Positions 42,752 to 51,352 of a stretch of DNA of 64,000 nt are shown piece by piece. The DNA comes from JBEBVQ01 sp037190845. Its GTDB lineage: Bacteria; Bacteroidota; Bacteroidia; Chitinophagales; Chitinophagaceae. The stretch lies in contig JBBCJI010000005.1 of NCBI GenBank assembly GCA_037190845.1, positions 248,001 through 312,000 of the forward strand, written 5' to 3'. The position numbers and the translations under genes were made by a program. The notes beneath the pieces were generated by a model that saw nothing but the letters and a program-made list of their open reading frames with translations, was not told the DNA's origin and ran no database searches. How positions within the stretch are numbered: the first letter of the stretch is position 1; every line of letters begins with the position of its first letter.

Positions 42752-44913
42752 TAAATAGTTTGTTGTCTCACAGGTATCCGGATTGTAAACGTCGTACCTT
42801 CTCCCGGAATGGATTGTACAGTAATGGAGCCATTGTGCTTCCTGATAATGTTGTATACGATAGACAATCCTAAACCTGTACCTTCTCCTACGTCCTTGGT
42901 CGTAAAGAAAGGCTCAAAAATATGGTTGGCTGTTTCCTGATCCATACCAGTCCCGTTGTCGCCGAGTAGTATAATTGCTTCATCCTGCTCTAACAGGGTT
43001 TGTATGCGGATATTACCGCCTTCTTTTTCCTCCCAGCGTTTATTTACGGCGTGGATCGCATTGGTGAGGATATTCAGGAAAACCTGGTTGAGCTTGCCCG
43101 GGTAACATTCTATCAAAGTCAGATCCGGGGAATATTCACGTGTAACGGAGATATGCGTATTGAGCAGGCTGTTGATAATGACCAGGGTAGAGTCGAGGCC
43201 ATCATGGATGTTTGCCTGCTTCAGATCATCCTCATCCAGCCTGGAGAAAACCCGTAAGCCTTTGACGATCTCGGCAGTACGGGTCGAGCCTTCGCTGATC
43301 CCTTTGAGCAGGTATTCGATCTCCGTTTTCAGGTAATCGTACTCGATATCGTCTTTGATCGCTGCTATCTGTTGCTGCTTATCCTCTGTAGAGAGCCCGG
43401 AAACGGCCAGTTCCTCTATCTTTTCAAAAGCTTCTCCCAGCAATCCTATGTCGCGTTGTAACGGCATTATATTTGAGGTCACGAAGTTGATCGGATTGTT
43501 GATCTCGTGTGCAATACCGGCTGTTAACTGGCCGAGTGAAGCCATTTTCTCAGATTCGACGAGCTGGGTCTGTGTATCTTTCAGCTCTGTGAGCGCGTTG
43601 TTGAGCCCTTCATTGGAAGCCTGTAGTTCAAGGGTGCGTTCACGTACCTTGGTTTCCAGTATCAGGTTTTGCTCCTTGATCATGCGTTCATTTTCGGCGT
43701 ATGCGAGCAGCATTTGTCCCTGTGCGTCCTCCTTTTCCCTTCTCAGGGTGTTGATCTTATCGGAGAGGGCAAATGACAGGAGTACAACTTCTATTGCGGA
43801 GCCGAATACCAGTGCGTTGCTGGTAAAGTTATTGGACGGGAACACACCATAATCGCGTAATACCAGTATAGTAGCGCCCAGCAGTAATGCCGACCAGGCA
43901 ACCAGGAAATACTGTGCCGACCTGTATCCCTTCCGGAATACGAGGATGGCAAGGATGATCAGGTAAAGGGATGTAAGCAGTGTATTATTCTGCATGATCG
44001 CAAAACTCAGCTGGTATCTGCCGAAGAAGGCGAGTAGCACTGAAAGGGAAAAAATACCGATCAGCACATATAAAACCCGGTCCAGGCGGGGGACGTATTT
44101 ATTCGTATGCAGGAATATTTTGGCAAAAAGTATTCCTGCGATGCTGGCCAGGCTGGGAAAGATAAACGTACTGTGCTGTGCCATCCAGGTAGATTGCGGC
44201 CAGAGAAATCTGAAGGAATACCCATGCAATGATGCCTGTGACAGGGCAAACAAAAGGATATAAGCCACATAAAAAATATAGGTATTGTCCCTTACTGTAA
44301 AATAGATGAACAGGTTGTATAAGATCATCACCACCATTACACCGAAGAACAGCCCCAGGACAAGATCTTTCGTCATCAGGGATTCAAAAATATGCTGCCG
44401 GATACCTATAGAAAGTGGTACTGTGATTTGCTCATTGCTCCTGATCTTCAGCAGGTAGGTGCGCTCTTCCTGTGGTGGCACGGCGAGATCAAAGATATAG
44501 TGCTGATGTTTGTATTTGCGTTCACCAAACGCACGGAATTCGCCCTCTTCGACCAATACCGGTTCCTGGCCGGGGGAGAGGATATAGAGTCCGGCATAGT
44601 CAATTGTAGCCTGCCCCAGTTCGAGGAGCAATTGCCGGTTTCCCTGGTTGGATACGGTAAATCGTACCCAGAAAGCAGCGTCGCTCAGCCCGAGGTTCAG
44701 CACCTGCTGATTAACCGGGTGAAAAACCCCGTGTGTCATAACATCCTCGAGGGACATAGTGCCTTTCTTGTCTTCGAATACTTCTACATGTCTTCCGATA
44801 TCCATCCGTCCGTCTCCGGAGTGAGATATAACTACCGGCGAAGCGTTTCCGCTGAAGCCGGCTATCAGGAAAAACATGGTGCTTAAAAGCCAGGTAAGGG
44901 ATTTTACAGACAT
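42751..44913 (-). CDS. 7TMR-DISM sensor histidine kinase
   Basis: 720 residues. A signal peptide (about 1-25) is followed by a periplasmic 7TMR-DISMED2 ligand-binding domain (about 30-175; MTHGVFHPVNQQVLNLGLSD, FWVRFTVSNQ), seven membrane helices (about 185-390), a coiled coil (about 395-450), HisKA (EKMASLGQLTAGIAHEINNP, His near 474) and HATPase (LTNAIHAVN, LLGDNGTGM, TGLGLSIVYNI). The DISMED2 domain has a carbohydrate-binding-like jelly-roll fold in characterised relatives. Its position right after a flavin oxidase gene (25-nt gap) suggests it may sense that enzyme's product. Confidence 0.94.
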   Translation of the reverse strand: MSVKSLTWLLSTMFFLIAGFSGNASPVVISHSGDGRMDIGRHVEVFEDKKGTMSLEDVMTHGVFHPVNQQVLNLGLSDAAFWVRFTVSNQGNRQLLLELGQATIDYAGLYILSPGQEPVLVEEGEFRAFGERKYKHQHYIFDLAVPPQEERTYLLKIRSNEQITVPLSIGIRQHIFESLMTKDLVLGLFFGVMVVMILYNLFIYFTVRDNTYIFYVAYILLFALSQASLHGYSFRFLWPQSTWMAQHSTFIFPSLASIAGILFAKIFLHTNKYVPRLDRVLYVLIGIFSLSVLLAFFGRYQLSFAIMQNNTLLTSLYLIILAILVFRKGYRSAQYFLVAWSALLLGATILVLRDYGVFPSNNFTSNALVFGSAIEVVLLSFALSDKINTLRREKEDAQGQMLLAYAENERMIKEQNLILETKVRERTLELQASNEGLNNALTELKDTQTQLVESEKMASLGQLTAGIAHEINNPINFVTSNIMPLQRDIGLLGEAFEKIEELAVSGLSTEDKQQQIAAIKDDIEYDYLKTEIEYLLKGISEGSTRTAEIVKGLRVFSRLDEDDLKQANIHDGLDSTLVIINSLLNTHISVTREYSPDLTLIECYPGKLNQVFLNILTNAIHAVNKRWEEKEGGNIRIQTLLEQDEAIILLGDNGTGMDQETANHIFEPFFTTKDVGEGTGLGLSIVYNIIRKHNGSITVQSIPGEGTTFTIRIPVRQQTI

Positions 44914-44938
44914 ATCGGACGATGAAAGAGCATGTGTG

Positions 44939-46561
44939 TTATGAATGAACGTATGGCCGCAGTGAAGGGATATATTTGCCGGGTGAAAGTATATGTCCGG
45001 GGTCTACCGCATCTTTAAGCTGTTGCAGTAGCCGGTCATAAGCATTTTCTGCATTGTCGTCCTGCATGCCCAGAGTAGCATTGCGGTAAGCATAATAACC
45101 CGCAGCCTTAAGTTGCCGGTTTGCTTCATGGTAACACGCAACGGCGTTTTCATCCTCACCGGGTACTTCGCGATCCCAGGCGATGGACGAGATGATCTGA
45201 ATGCTCCTTTCAGAGGTGCACTGAAGGGATACTGCCGCCTCGAGCCTGTAATCTTTTGCAACGCTTTTTATGATCCTGACAGCCTTTGCTACATCCTCTC
45301 CGCGAAAAGGAACTGCCGGGGACAGCCACAGCATACCGCAGCCGTCGCGGTCAGGATCCATTACTTTCGGCACTGGTTTGCGTTTTCTCCAGTATGCATA
45401 TCCGATTGCCGCATTGCCGGGGATGCCGATATATTTATTCAGCAGGAAACTACGCAGGGTAACCGGTTCTTCGGTTTTTCCACCCCGGGCGTAATGAGCA
45501 TCAAGCGTTGTTATGATATCTTCCCGTGTAGCAGAAATAAAAGACAAGTCATATACCAGATCTTTGATCCGTTCTTCGATCATCCGGGATTGTATCAAAG
45601 CATGCTCTTCGCTGACTGCACGGATGCTGATCTCGCCGTTCCATGGGCCAACCATAGCGCCAACCGGAGACGTTTCCCGTATCTGTGCCATGAGCACATC
45701 AGGGTCAAGGGCTCCCGGCTCTGTTTCATGGAAGGGAAACTGTGTGAGGGCGGAGATGATCCTCATGTCGTTATATAATGTAATGGCAGGTTTTATCAGA
45801 CCTTCCATAGCCATAGCCTGCAGCCTGTCAATCAATTGGGTGAATTTGCCGATGCTGTCTGTTTTATAGAACCCGATCTGGAAAAAAGCAGGGCATTTCG
45901 TCAGCCATACCGTCATCCGTGTGACAATACCGAGATTGGATTGGGAAAACAACCCGTCGAGAGAAGGCCCCATCCCCCAACGGGACAATTTACCTGTTGT
46001 GTTACCGGGAAACCGTTCAAATCCGGTCTGGATAATGTTGCCATCCGGTAGTACAACTTCCATGCCGCAGACAGCGGAGAAACGGTCTGCGTATACACCT
46101 GTGCCGATACCGCGTTCCAGCGCATTGCCAATAAGGCTTGAATCTATGGGGCCGCCTGTAGTGCCCAGCAGCAGCTCCGATTTTTGCTCGCGCAGAAAAT
46201 CAAATGCCTGCTGAAAGGTAACACCCGGCTCTACGGTAATGTAGCCAAGCTGGCTGTCATAATCGAGAATGCGGTTCATACGGTCCAGCTCAATGAGTAC
46301 ACAGGTATCATGCACCGGTACTCTGGAACCATACCCCCAGTTTTTTCCCCGGCTGATCACATACACCGGCTGGTTGTATCGGCGGGCGATCTTCAGACAT
46401 TCGGCAAGCTCCGTTGCAGCGCCGGGGCGGAGGATAAGCGGAATCTGTTGTGATACGGGATAATTGGTTTGTGCTGCCGCTGCCAATTGATCCGGATCGG
46501 ATATTACATTACCGGCGCCCAGCAGGGCTGCCAACTCATCTGACAATTGTTGTAAGCGCAT
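44939..46561 (-). CDS. VAO/PCMH-family FAD-dependent oxidase
   Basis: 540 residues from the ATG at 46561. The FAD-binding domain (about 40-215) contains PVYVISRGKNWGYGSRVP, YITVEPGVTFQQAFDFL and LLGTTGGPIDSSLIGNALER. The C-terminal substrate domain includes YAYWRKRKPVPKVMDPDRDG and ends near LSPGKYIP. The layout is that of vanillyl-alcohol oxidase / p-cresol methylhydroxylase, which oxidise para-substituted phenols; some relatives oxidise other alcohols. No cytochrome partner gene is adjacent. Second gene of the signalling operon, between a GNAT-like enzyme and the 7TMR-DISM kinase, an unusual place for a phenol oxidase. Confidence 0.85.
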   Translation of the reverse strand: MRLQQLSDELAALLGAGNVISDPDQLAAAAQTNYPVSQQIPLILRPGAATELAECLKIARRYNQPVYVISRGKNWGYGSRVPVHDTCVLIELDRMNRILDYDSQLGYITVEPGVTFQQAFDFLREQKSELLLGTTGGPIDSSLIGNALERGIGTGVYADRFSAVCGMEVVLPDGNIIQTGFERFPGNTTGKLSRWGMGPSLDGLFSQSNLGIVTRMTVWLTKCPAFFQIGFYKTDSIGKFTQLIDRLQAMAMEGLIKPAITLYNDMRIISALTQFPFHETEPGALDPDVLMAQIRETSPVGAMVGPWNGEISIRAVSEEHALIQSRMIEERIKDLVYDLSFISATREDIITTLDAHYARGGKTEEPVTLRSFLLNKYIGIPGNAAIGYAYWRKRKPVPKVMDPDRDGCGMLWLSPAVPFRGEDVAKAVRIIKSVAKDYRLEAAVSLQCTSERSIQIISSIAWDREVPGEDENAVACYHEANRQLKAAGYYAYRNATLGMQDDNAENAYDRLLQQLKDAVDPGHILSPGKYIPSLRPYVHS

Positions 46562-46600
46562 AAAAAGCACTGTTAGTTAACCAATAATATCTCCCGCCCT

Positions 46601-47302
46601 TCATTCAATCTGCAATTTATAATCTATTTCGAGTATCCGGCCTCTGGGACCTTCATCAATTTTGAACTGAACCGGCTGTTCCCGGAGATCCATAATGATC
46701 GCCCGTTCAACGGGCTCGGTGGTGGCCAGGGTTTTCGTATCCGGAATCAGCATAGTCGTAGCCACGAGATCTTCCTTGGGATAATAAAACGTGCCGTTGT
46801 TCCCCATGAATGTAGCAATCTCAAACCCGATCCGCAGACTGTTCTTTACGGTTGAGGGTGCACATAAAGCAAAGAGCGTACTCATTTTGAGCTGTTCTGT
46901 AATGGTCATCGCCGCCCTGGCGAGATACATACTGCCAATACCTAACCCCGCTACTTCACGGGAGTTCCACAAGCCGCACAATTCACCCGTCCCTTTGGCT
47001 GCATATCCCTGCACGATCTTATGAATATCAGGCTCCAGCTCTTCCACCGCTGTTTCAAGCGGCAACGGCTGAGGGCCTCCTGCAAGCTGGATCCGTGCCC
47101 CGCCATATACTTTTTCTCCGTCATCCGATTCCACCATGATTACATAGGTGTATGGATCATTGACCCATTCCGCCTTGGCGGACGTAATCATGGTAATACC
47201 AAATATACGCAGCACTTTCATATGACCTTCCACATACCGATGACATGCGTCCGGGTTATCCACCGCTCTGAAAGCTTTTATCACCAGCTTAATACGCTCC
47301 AT
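46601..47302 (-). CDS. GNAT-like acyltransferase, unknown substrate
   Basis: 233 residues with no family I can name. The middle reads as GNAT motif A: strand GELCGLWNSREV, turn AGLGIGSMYLARAAM (pyrophosphate-loop position, Q/RxxGxG/A-like) and helix. STLFALCAPSTVKNSLRIGF follows, typical of the last strand-helix of GNAT and acyl-homoserine-lactone-synthase folds. The N- and C-terminal thirds carry no motif I recognise. First gene of the operon, 39 nt before the flavin oxidase. The role as an acyl-signal or N-acyl amino acid synthase is inference only. Confidence 0.6.
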   Translation of the reverse strand: MERIKLVIKAFRAVDNPDACHRYVEGHMKVLRIFGITMITSAKAEWVNDPYTYVIMVESDDGEKVYGGARIQLAGGPQPLPLETAVEELEPDIHKIVQGYAAKGTGELCGLWNSREVAGLGIGSMYLARAAMTITEQLKMSTLFALCAPSTVKNSLRIGFEIATFMGNNGTFYYPKEDLVATTMLIPDTKTLATTEPVERAIIMDLREQPVQFKIDEGPRGRILEIDYKLQIE

Positions 47303-47784
47303 ATGCTACCTAAAAAATTGCTGCTGCTTCAGGGAGACATACAGCATATTTGCCTGAACGGATAGTGCCGATCGTATAAACGCCGGAAAAACAGTCCTTG
47401 TTAATTATATTGTACTATAAAAATAGTTAAAAAAGATATATTCAAGTTCTTTATTGCTGTTATTGAACGGTTCTGCATATACAAGAATATAGAAAAATAA
47501 TTCTCAAGTTTTATATTATGATGATATCATAACATGAAGTTATAAAGGTATCAAAATTAATCGTTAATTCCAGACGCAAAAATAATGTTCTCCTCCCATC
47601 CGGAGGTTCCATTAACCATCTGTTAACTTAGCTGTAATCCCTCCCAGGAATAAATTTAATAAAAAAAATATGAAAAAAGTAAAATAATTTAGTTTGTTCC
47701 CATCCTGTGTAAATAATTTGGGTATATTTGTGTATACAGTAGTGTAGTGTGTTTGTAAACTTTTTATGCTCTTGATGATACCAT
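47303..47784. other. AT-rich divergent promoter region, no gene
   Basis: 482 nt between two divergently transcribed signalling genes. It contains a clear -7 box for the rightward receiver gene (47723-47730). Two minus-strand TAnnTTTG matches (47552-47559, 47577-47584) could serve the leftward operon, but in such AT-rich sequence they may be chance. No repeat or coding signal was seen. Confidence 0.5.
47723..47730 (+). promoter_or_regulatory. -7 box TATATTTG for the lone receiver gene
   Basis: Perfect TAnnTTTG, 54 nt before the ATG at 47785. The nearest TTTG upstream (47693-47696) is 26 nt away, longer than usual. Confidence 0.5.
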
Positions 47785-48249
47785 ATGTCAAAGCAAAAGA
47801 TTAGCATCCTGTATGTGGATGATGAGCAGAATAATCTTGTTTCTTTTAAGGCAACATTTCGCCTGAAATACAATGTTATGACTGCCATTAGCGGTGAAGA
47901 AGCCAAAAAAATATTGGATGATAATGAGATACATGTCATTATCACTGACCAGCGTATGCCGGGAATGACCGGAGTAGAGTTCCTGGAATCCATTCTTGAG
48001 CGGCATCCGGATCAGATGCGGATCCTGCTAACGGGTTTTGCTGATATGAATGCCGTAATAGATGCGGTAAACAAAGGGAAAATCTTCCATTACCTGTCTA
48101 AGCCCTGGAATGAACAGGAGCTTGATGATACGATTCAACGTGCCTATAAGGTGTATCTGGAAAAAAAGGAAGAACAGGAGATGAACAAAAAGTTGACGGT
48201 TTCCAACAGTCAGCTTGAGTTCCTGTTACGTCAGAAGCTGCTTTCCTGA
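47785..48249 (+). CDS. Lone receiver protein, paralogue of the hybrid kinase receiver
   Basis: 154 residues: a receiver domain (ILYVDDEQNN, acceptor Asp in IITDQRMPGMTGVEFLESIL, Lys in YLSKPWNEQEL) plus a C-terminal coiled coil rich in Lys/Glu. Its text follows the receiver of the 41663-42751 hybrid closely (NNLVxFKATFR, DQRMPGxTGVEF, NKGxxFxYxxKPW), so one is probably a duplicate of the other. It lacks an output domain and is transcribed away from the operon. Confidence 0.9.
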   Translation: MSKQKISILYVDDEQNNLVSFKATFRLKYNVMTAISGEEAKKILDDNEIHVIITDQRMPGMTGVEFLESILERHPDQMRILLTGFADMNAVIDAVNKGKIFHYLSKPWNEQELDDTIQRAYKVYLEKKEEQEMNKKLTVSNSQLEFLLRQKLLS

Positions 48250-48282
48250 GTGCATATTAAGTAGTCCCAGGCAACTTACCGG

Positions 48283-48942
48283 TCAGTTTTCGTAAGGTAC
48301 CACGCCGATACGCATTGCATACATAACGAGGCCGGTACGGGATTTGACACCCAACTTCTCACAGAGGGTATCCCGGTAGCCTTCTACCGTCCGTGGGCTT
48401 AGCTTCATGATTTCTGCGATCTCCTTATAAGTAAGCTCGCTGCAGCAATAAGAGAGGAATTCATAATCTTTATCGGAAAGCATGTTGACCGTCTTTGTAT
48501 GCTTTCCCTGAAGCAAGTGCAGTAAATGTTCGTTGACCAGCTCTGAATGATAAAATCCCAGTTGATGTACTGCGTTCAGCGCCTGGTGCAATTCATCAGG
48601 CGTACAAGTTTTTAATATATAGCCGTTTGCGCCGTTCCGGAGCATGCGGATAATATTGTAATCGTCATTATAGATGGAAAGCACCAAAACCTTTATTTCC
48701 GGCCATTCCTGTTTCAGCACCTGTATGGTTGCATGACCGTCCATTTCGGGCATATTGATATCCAGCAGACAGATGTCTATCTGTTTCCCTGTCCGGAGCG
48801 CATCAAGCAATTCCCGCCCATTGGCCGCTTCTATCTCAATAGAGAACCCGGGATATGATGACAGGAGCCGGCATACCCCCTTGCGCAGAATGGAGATATC
48901 TTCTACTACAGCAATCCGTATTTGTTCTGTGCTATTATCCAT
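48283..48942 (-). CDS. NarL/FixJ-family response regulator
   Basis: 219 residues. Receiver (about 8-125; VVEDISILRKGV, acceptor Asp in ICLLDINMPEMDGH) and C-terminal LuxR-type helix-turn-helix (SYCCSELTYKEIAEIMKLSP, then TVEGYRDTLCEKLGVKSRTG). A likely DNA-binding output for a nearby kinase that lacks one, such as the 7TMR-DISM kinase. It converges with the lone receiver gene, whose 3' end is 33 nt away. Confidence 0.94.
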   Translation of the reverse strand: MDNSTEQIRIAVVEDISILRKGVCRLLSSYPGFSIEIEAANGRELLDALRTGKQIDICLLDINMPEMDGHATIQVLKQEWPEIKVLVLSIYNDDYNIIRMLRNGANGYILKTCTPDELHQALNAVHQLGFYHSELVNEHLLHLLQGKHTKTVNMLSDKDYEFLSYCCSELTYKEIAEIMKLSPRTVEGYRDTLCEKLGVKSRTGLVMYAMRIGVVPYEN

Positions 48943-49264
48943 AAGAAGCCTTTTTTATACACTGTAACGTTCCAGATATAATATACACAAACACATAAAT
49001 CTGTCATACTATTACTCCATATCCCCGGATCGCCACGTGTTTTTACGGTATTACGATACGTAAAAATACATCAAAAAATCAGTAAAAAAACGCTTGTCTT
49101 ACAAACATATCTATGAGAAATTTGTGAGCAAGAAATGGGCATACACGGTTTTATTATTTACTGCCCGTTTTTGACAGTATAAAAATACATAAAACACCAA
49201 CAAGCATTACTATACATTCTTTCTCTCCAGGACCTCTCTCCAAATTCTCCCAAATCCTGGATTT
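48943..49264. other. Intergenic region, no gene seen
   Basis: AT-rich stretch upstream of the NarL-type regulator; probably its promoter region. No clear -7 box, repeat or coding signal. Confidence 0.4.
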
Positions 49265-49300
49265 AAAACGAAAGCCCTGCATCGCAGGGCTTTTCGTTTT
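49265..49300. terminator. Terminator after the GT-C membrane protein gene
   Basis: AAAACGAAAGCCCTGC and GCAGGGCTTTTCGTTTT pair around ATC, with T-runs on both strands. It lies 57 nt past the stop at 49358 on the minus strand. Confidence 0.8.
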
Positions 49301-49357
49301 ATGATATTCCGCTGTTTTTTAGGATAAGATTGTGTGTATGGCGAAGGTAAAGGGTCG

Positions 49358-50797
49358 TCAGTCCTTTTTTTTGAATAGCAGGTATCTATTATCTGATATG
49401 ATTGTATCCGGAGTATAATTGTCAGGAACTTCGTGGGCGTTTTTGGTTTGGACCAGGTAATAATCATAATCAGTCAGCTCATATCTGGTTTCCTGAAAAT
49501 CGTCAAGAGGAGCAAACTGACCGGGATAATATTTTTCAACGGAATAAAAAAATGACCCGGCAATCCACCAATCCAGCCGGAGCTTTATTGGCTCATGATT
49601 TTTCTTTGCATTAACGATTCTTTCCAGTACCCACGGTGTGTGCCGGTCGAAGCGCCAGGTATGTGTATGTGTAAAGTTCAGGTTGTATATGAAATTGAAA
49701 GCAAATAAAGCCGCAAATATTAAAGGTAAAAACTGTTTTCCCCACAGCTTGTCTCTGCTGATATGATATAGCGTGTATACCTGGGAAATGATAAATAAAG
49801 GATAAAAAAACAGGGCTGTTCTTGTTATCAGGTAAGGGGTGTTCAATATGTGGTGCTGAAGTATTGTGGACAGCGCAGGTATGATGAGCAGGAGCCATAA
49901 TGAGAGGCCATAAAAAGCCTTGTCCCTGCCTTTATATAATGCACTGATCCAATAAGCACCTGTTGTCAGGGCGAGGAGTACGAGAATGACGGATGCAGTA
50001 TATACGATGTTGTTGCTTGTATCTAAATACAGGCTGTCCTGCAGTAAAGTGCCTGCGGTGTCCCGGATAAAATTAGAATGACCTCCGAAGTATAATTGTT
50101 CTGCGGCTCTCATTGCGGCTATTTGTTTGCCGGTCAGCAGATAAATAATTATCGCAGAGGAGGCCGATATTGCTGCCGCCCGGATTGCAGCGGCGTTGTT
50201 GTACCGGTGGAGATGTTGCCATGCTATAATCACAAAAAAAGCAATGGTATAGTTTAGTATCGAGAGATTGGCGTAAACAGCGGCTGTCATAAAAAAAACC
50301 GAAAGTGCCAGCCATCCGGCCCGGTTTTTCTGCAGGTAAACAATAAGGTAGTATACGCTGGCCATTAATAAAGCTATAGCCAAAGCGTACCCTCTGCATA
50401 GCCCCATAAAATCAAAGAGGAAGGGATTAAGCTGCAGCAGCAAAAAAAATGTAAATATCCAAAGTGGTCTGTCCAGCAGTTTTTTTGCCAATGCATAGCT
50501 GAAGATAAGGTATACTATCTGGGCTACGAGACCCGGTAGCCGCATTACAAATAAGGAATCGCCAATGGTGTCAATAAAAAATTTGGCCATTAGTGAATTA
50601 AGGAAATGATTATTCGCAGTCGGGAATGTATTCGCAATGATATCCTGGTAGGAGCCGCTGAGGTATTTTATATAAGTCGTCGCTTCATCATAGGTAACAG
50701 CAACCTGAGACATGCGTATTACATTGCATGAGATCAGTATAATTGCCGTTAAGCCTGTTGCAAGACTCAACCTGTTTTGTTTCAAAAAGGTAATCAT
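49358..50797 (-). CDS. GT-C fold membrane glycosyltransferase (ArnT/PMT-like)
   Basis: 479 residues with about eleven membrane helices. The first periplasmic loop carries the acidic catalytic pair in AVTYDEATTYIKYL (near residue 37) and the PTANNHFLNSLMAK segment, both typical of polyprenyl-phosphate-sugar transferases (PMT/ArnT/GT39-like). A short soluble C-terminal portion (about 385-479) follows. It probably transfers a sugar from an undecaprenyl carrier to a lipid, glycan or protein in the periplasm. It stands alone. Confidence 0.82.
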   Translation of the reverse strand: MITFLKQNRLSLATGLTAIILISCNVIRMSQVAVTYDEATTYIKYLSGSYQDIIANTFPTANNHFLNSLMAKFFIDTIGDSLFVMRLPGLVAQIVYLIFSYALAKKLLDRPLWIFTFFLLLQLNPFLFDFMGLCRGYALAIALLMASVYYLIVYLQKNRAGWLALSVFFMTAAVYANLSILNYTIAFFVIIAWQHLHRYNNAAAIRAAAISASSAIIIYLLTGKQIAAMRAAEQLYFGGHSNFIRDTAGTLLQDSLYLDTSNNIVYTASVILVLLALTTGAYWISALYKGRDKAFYGLSLWLLLIIPALSTILQHHILNTPYLITRTALFFYPLFIISQVYTLYHISRDKLWGKQFLPLIFAALFAFNFIYNLNFTHTHTWRFDRHTPWVLERIVNAKKNHEPIKLRLDWWIAGSFFYSVEKYYPGQFAPLDDFQETRYELTDYDYYLVQTKNAHEVPDNYTPDTIISDNRYLLFKKKD

Positions 50798-50860
50798 TCA
50801 GTCATAATACAAACGCTGACGTATCAATTACGCCGGAGTGAAAGGGTAAAAATAAAAAAA

Positions 50861-50878
50861 CCTCACATTTCTGTGAGG
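50861..50878. terminator. Short hairpin CCTCACA-TTTC-TGTGAGG
   Basis: 7-bp stem flanked by AAAAAAA on the left and TTTT on the right. On the minus strand it follows a tRNA-3'-end-like fragment (50882-50895). Confidence 0.7.
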
Positions 50879-50881
50879 TTT

Positions 50882-50895
50882 TGCAGACCGGACGA
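50882..50895 (-). other. tRNA-acceptor-end-like fragment a
   Basis: The plus strand reads TGCAGACCGGACGA; the minus strand is TCGTCCGGTCTGCA. It matches the fragments at 59155 and 61511 apart from one or two bases. No tRNA body is attached. Confidence 0.4.
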
Positions 50896-50951
50896 GGCGA
50901 AACTTGATGTATTAAATTGTTTAAGAAAATAATTTAAACTTATTTTCCTAA

Positions 50952-51176
50952 GAGCCTGTTTAAAAATGATTAGTAAAAATATATTAATGCCCCCACACCC
51001 CTCACATGCTCCCCTCAGCCTGCCTGCGCTATGGCTTCGGCGCGCAAAGGGAGACGATCAGTCCATTCTTCAGTAGTGCTATGACAAAAGAACGGTGCAA
51101 ATTCCCCCTTCGAAGGGGGGAAGGGGGATGTTTCCACTCGTACAAATCATGATCTGACTAAATTTTAAACAGGCTC
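50952..51176 (+). mobile_element. MITE family A, copy 1 (intact)
   Basis: A 225-bp element with perfect ends GAGCCTGTTTAAAA / TTTTAAACAGGCTC, flanked by TAA at 50949-50951 and 51177-51179. No coding capacity. Inner GC-rich blocks (CCCCACACCCCTCACATG, TTCCCCCTTCGAAGGGGGGA) are shared with 35700-36197. Confidence 0.85.
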
Positions 51177-51304
51177 TAAAAATATTTACTCCATCTACTT
51201 TTATATTTCTATTGTATATCAGCCTGTCCATCCATTTGGATTTTAATCTAAATAGCGTTTTTCTGCTTTGAACTCAAAAATATTTACAACGACGTTCACT
51301 TTCA

Positions 51305-51330
51305 ATCCCCCAGCTTTTCGGTTTGATCCC
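51305..51330 (+). repeat. ATCCCCCA-CTTTT-TTGATCCC motif, copy 1
   Basis: 26 nt matching 61406-61431 at 22 positions. Both copies are near tRNA-end-like fragments. Confidence 0.4.
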
Positions 51331-51352
51331 TGAATACCCCGTAAAAGAAAGG

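Noticed and set aside
49200..49300. tRNA gene near the 49265 terminator
   Set aside because: No T-arm consensus (GGTTCGAATCC type) or cloverleaf could be formed; only a terminator is present.
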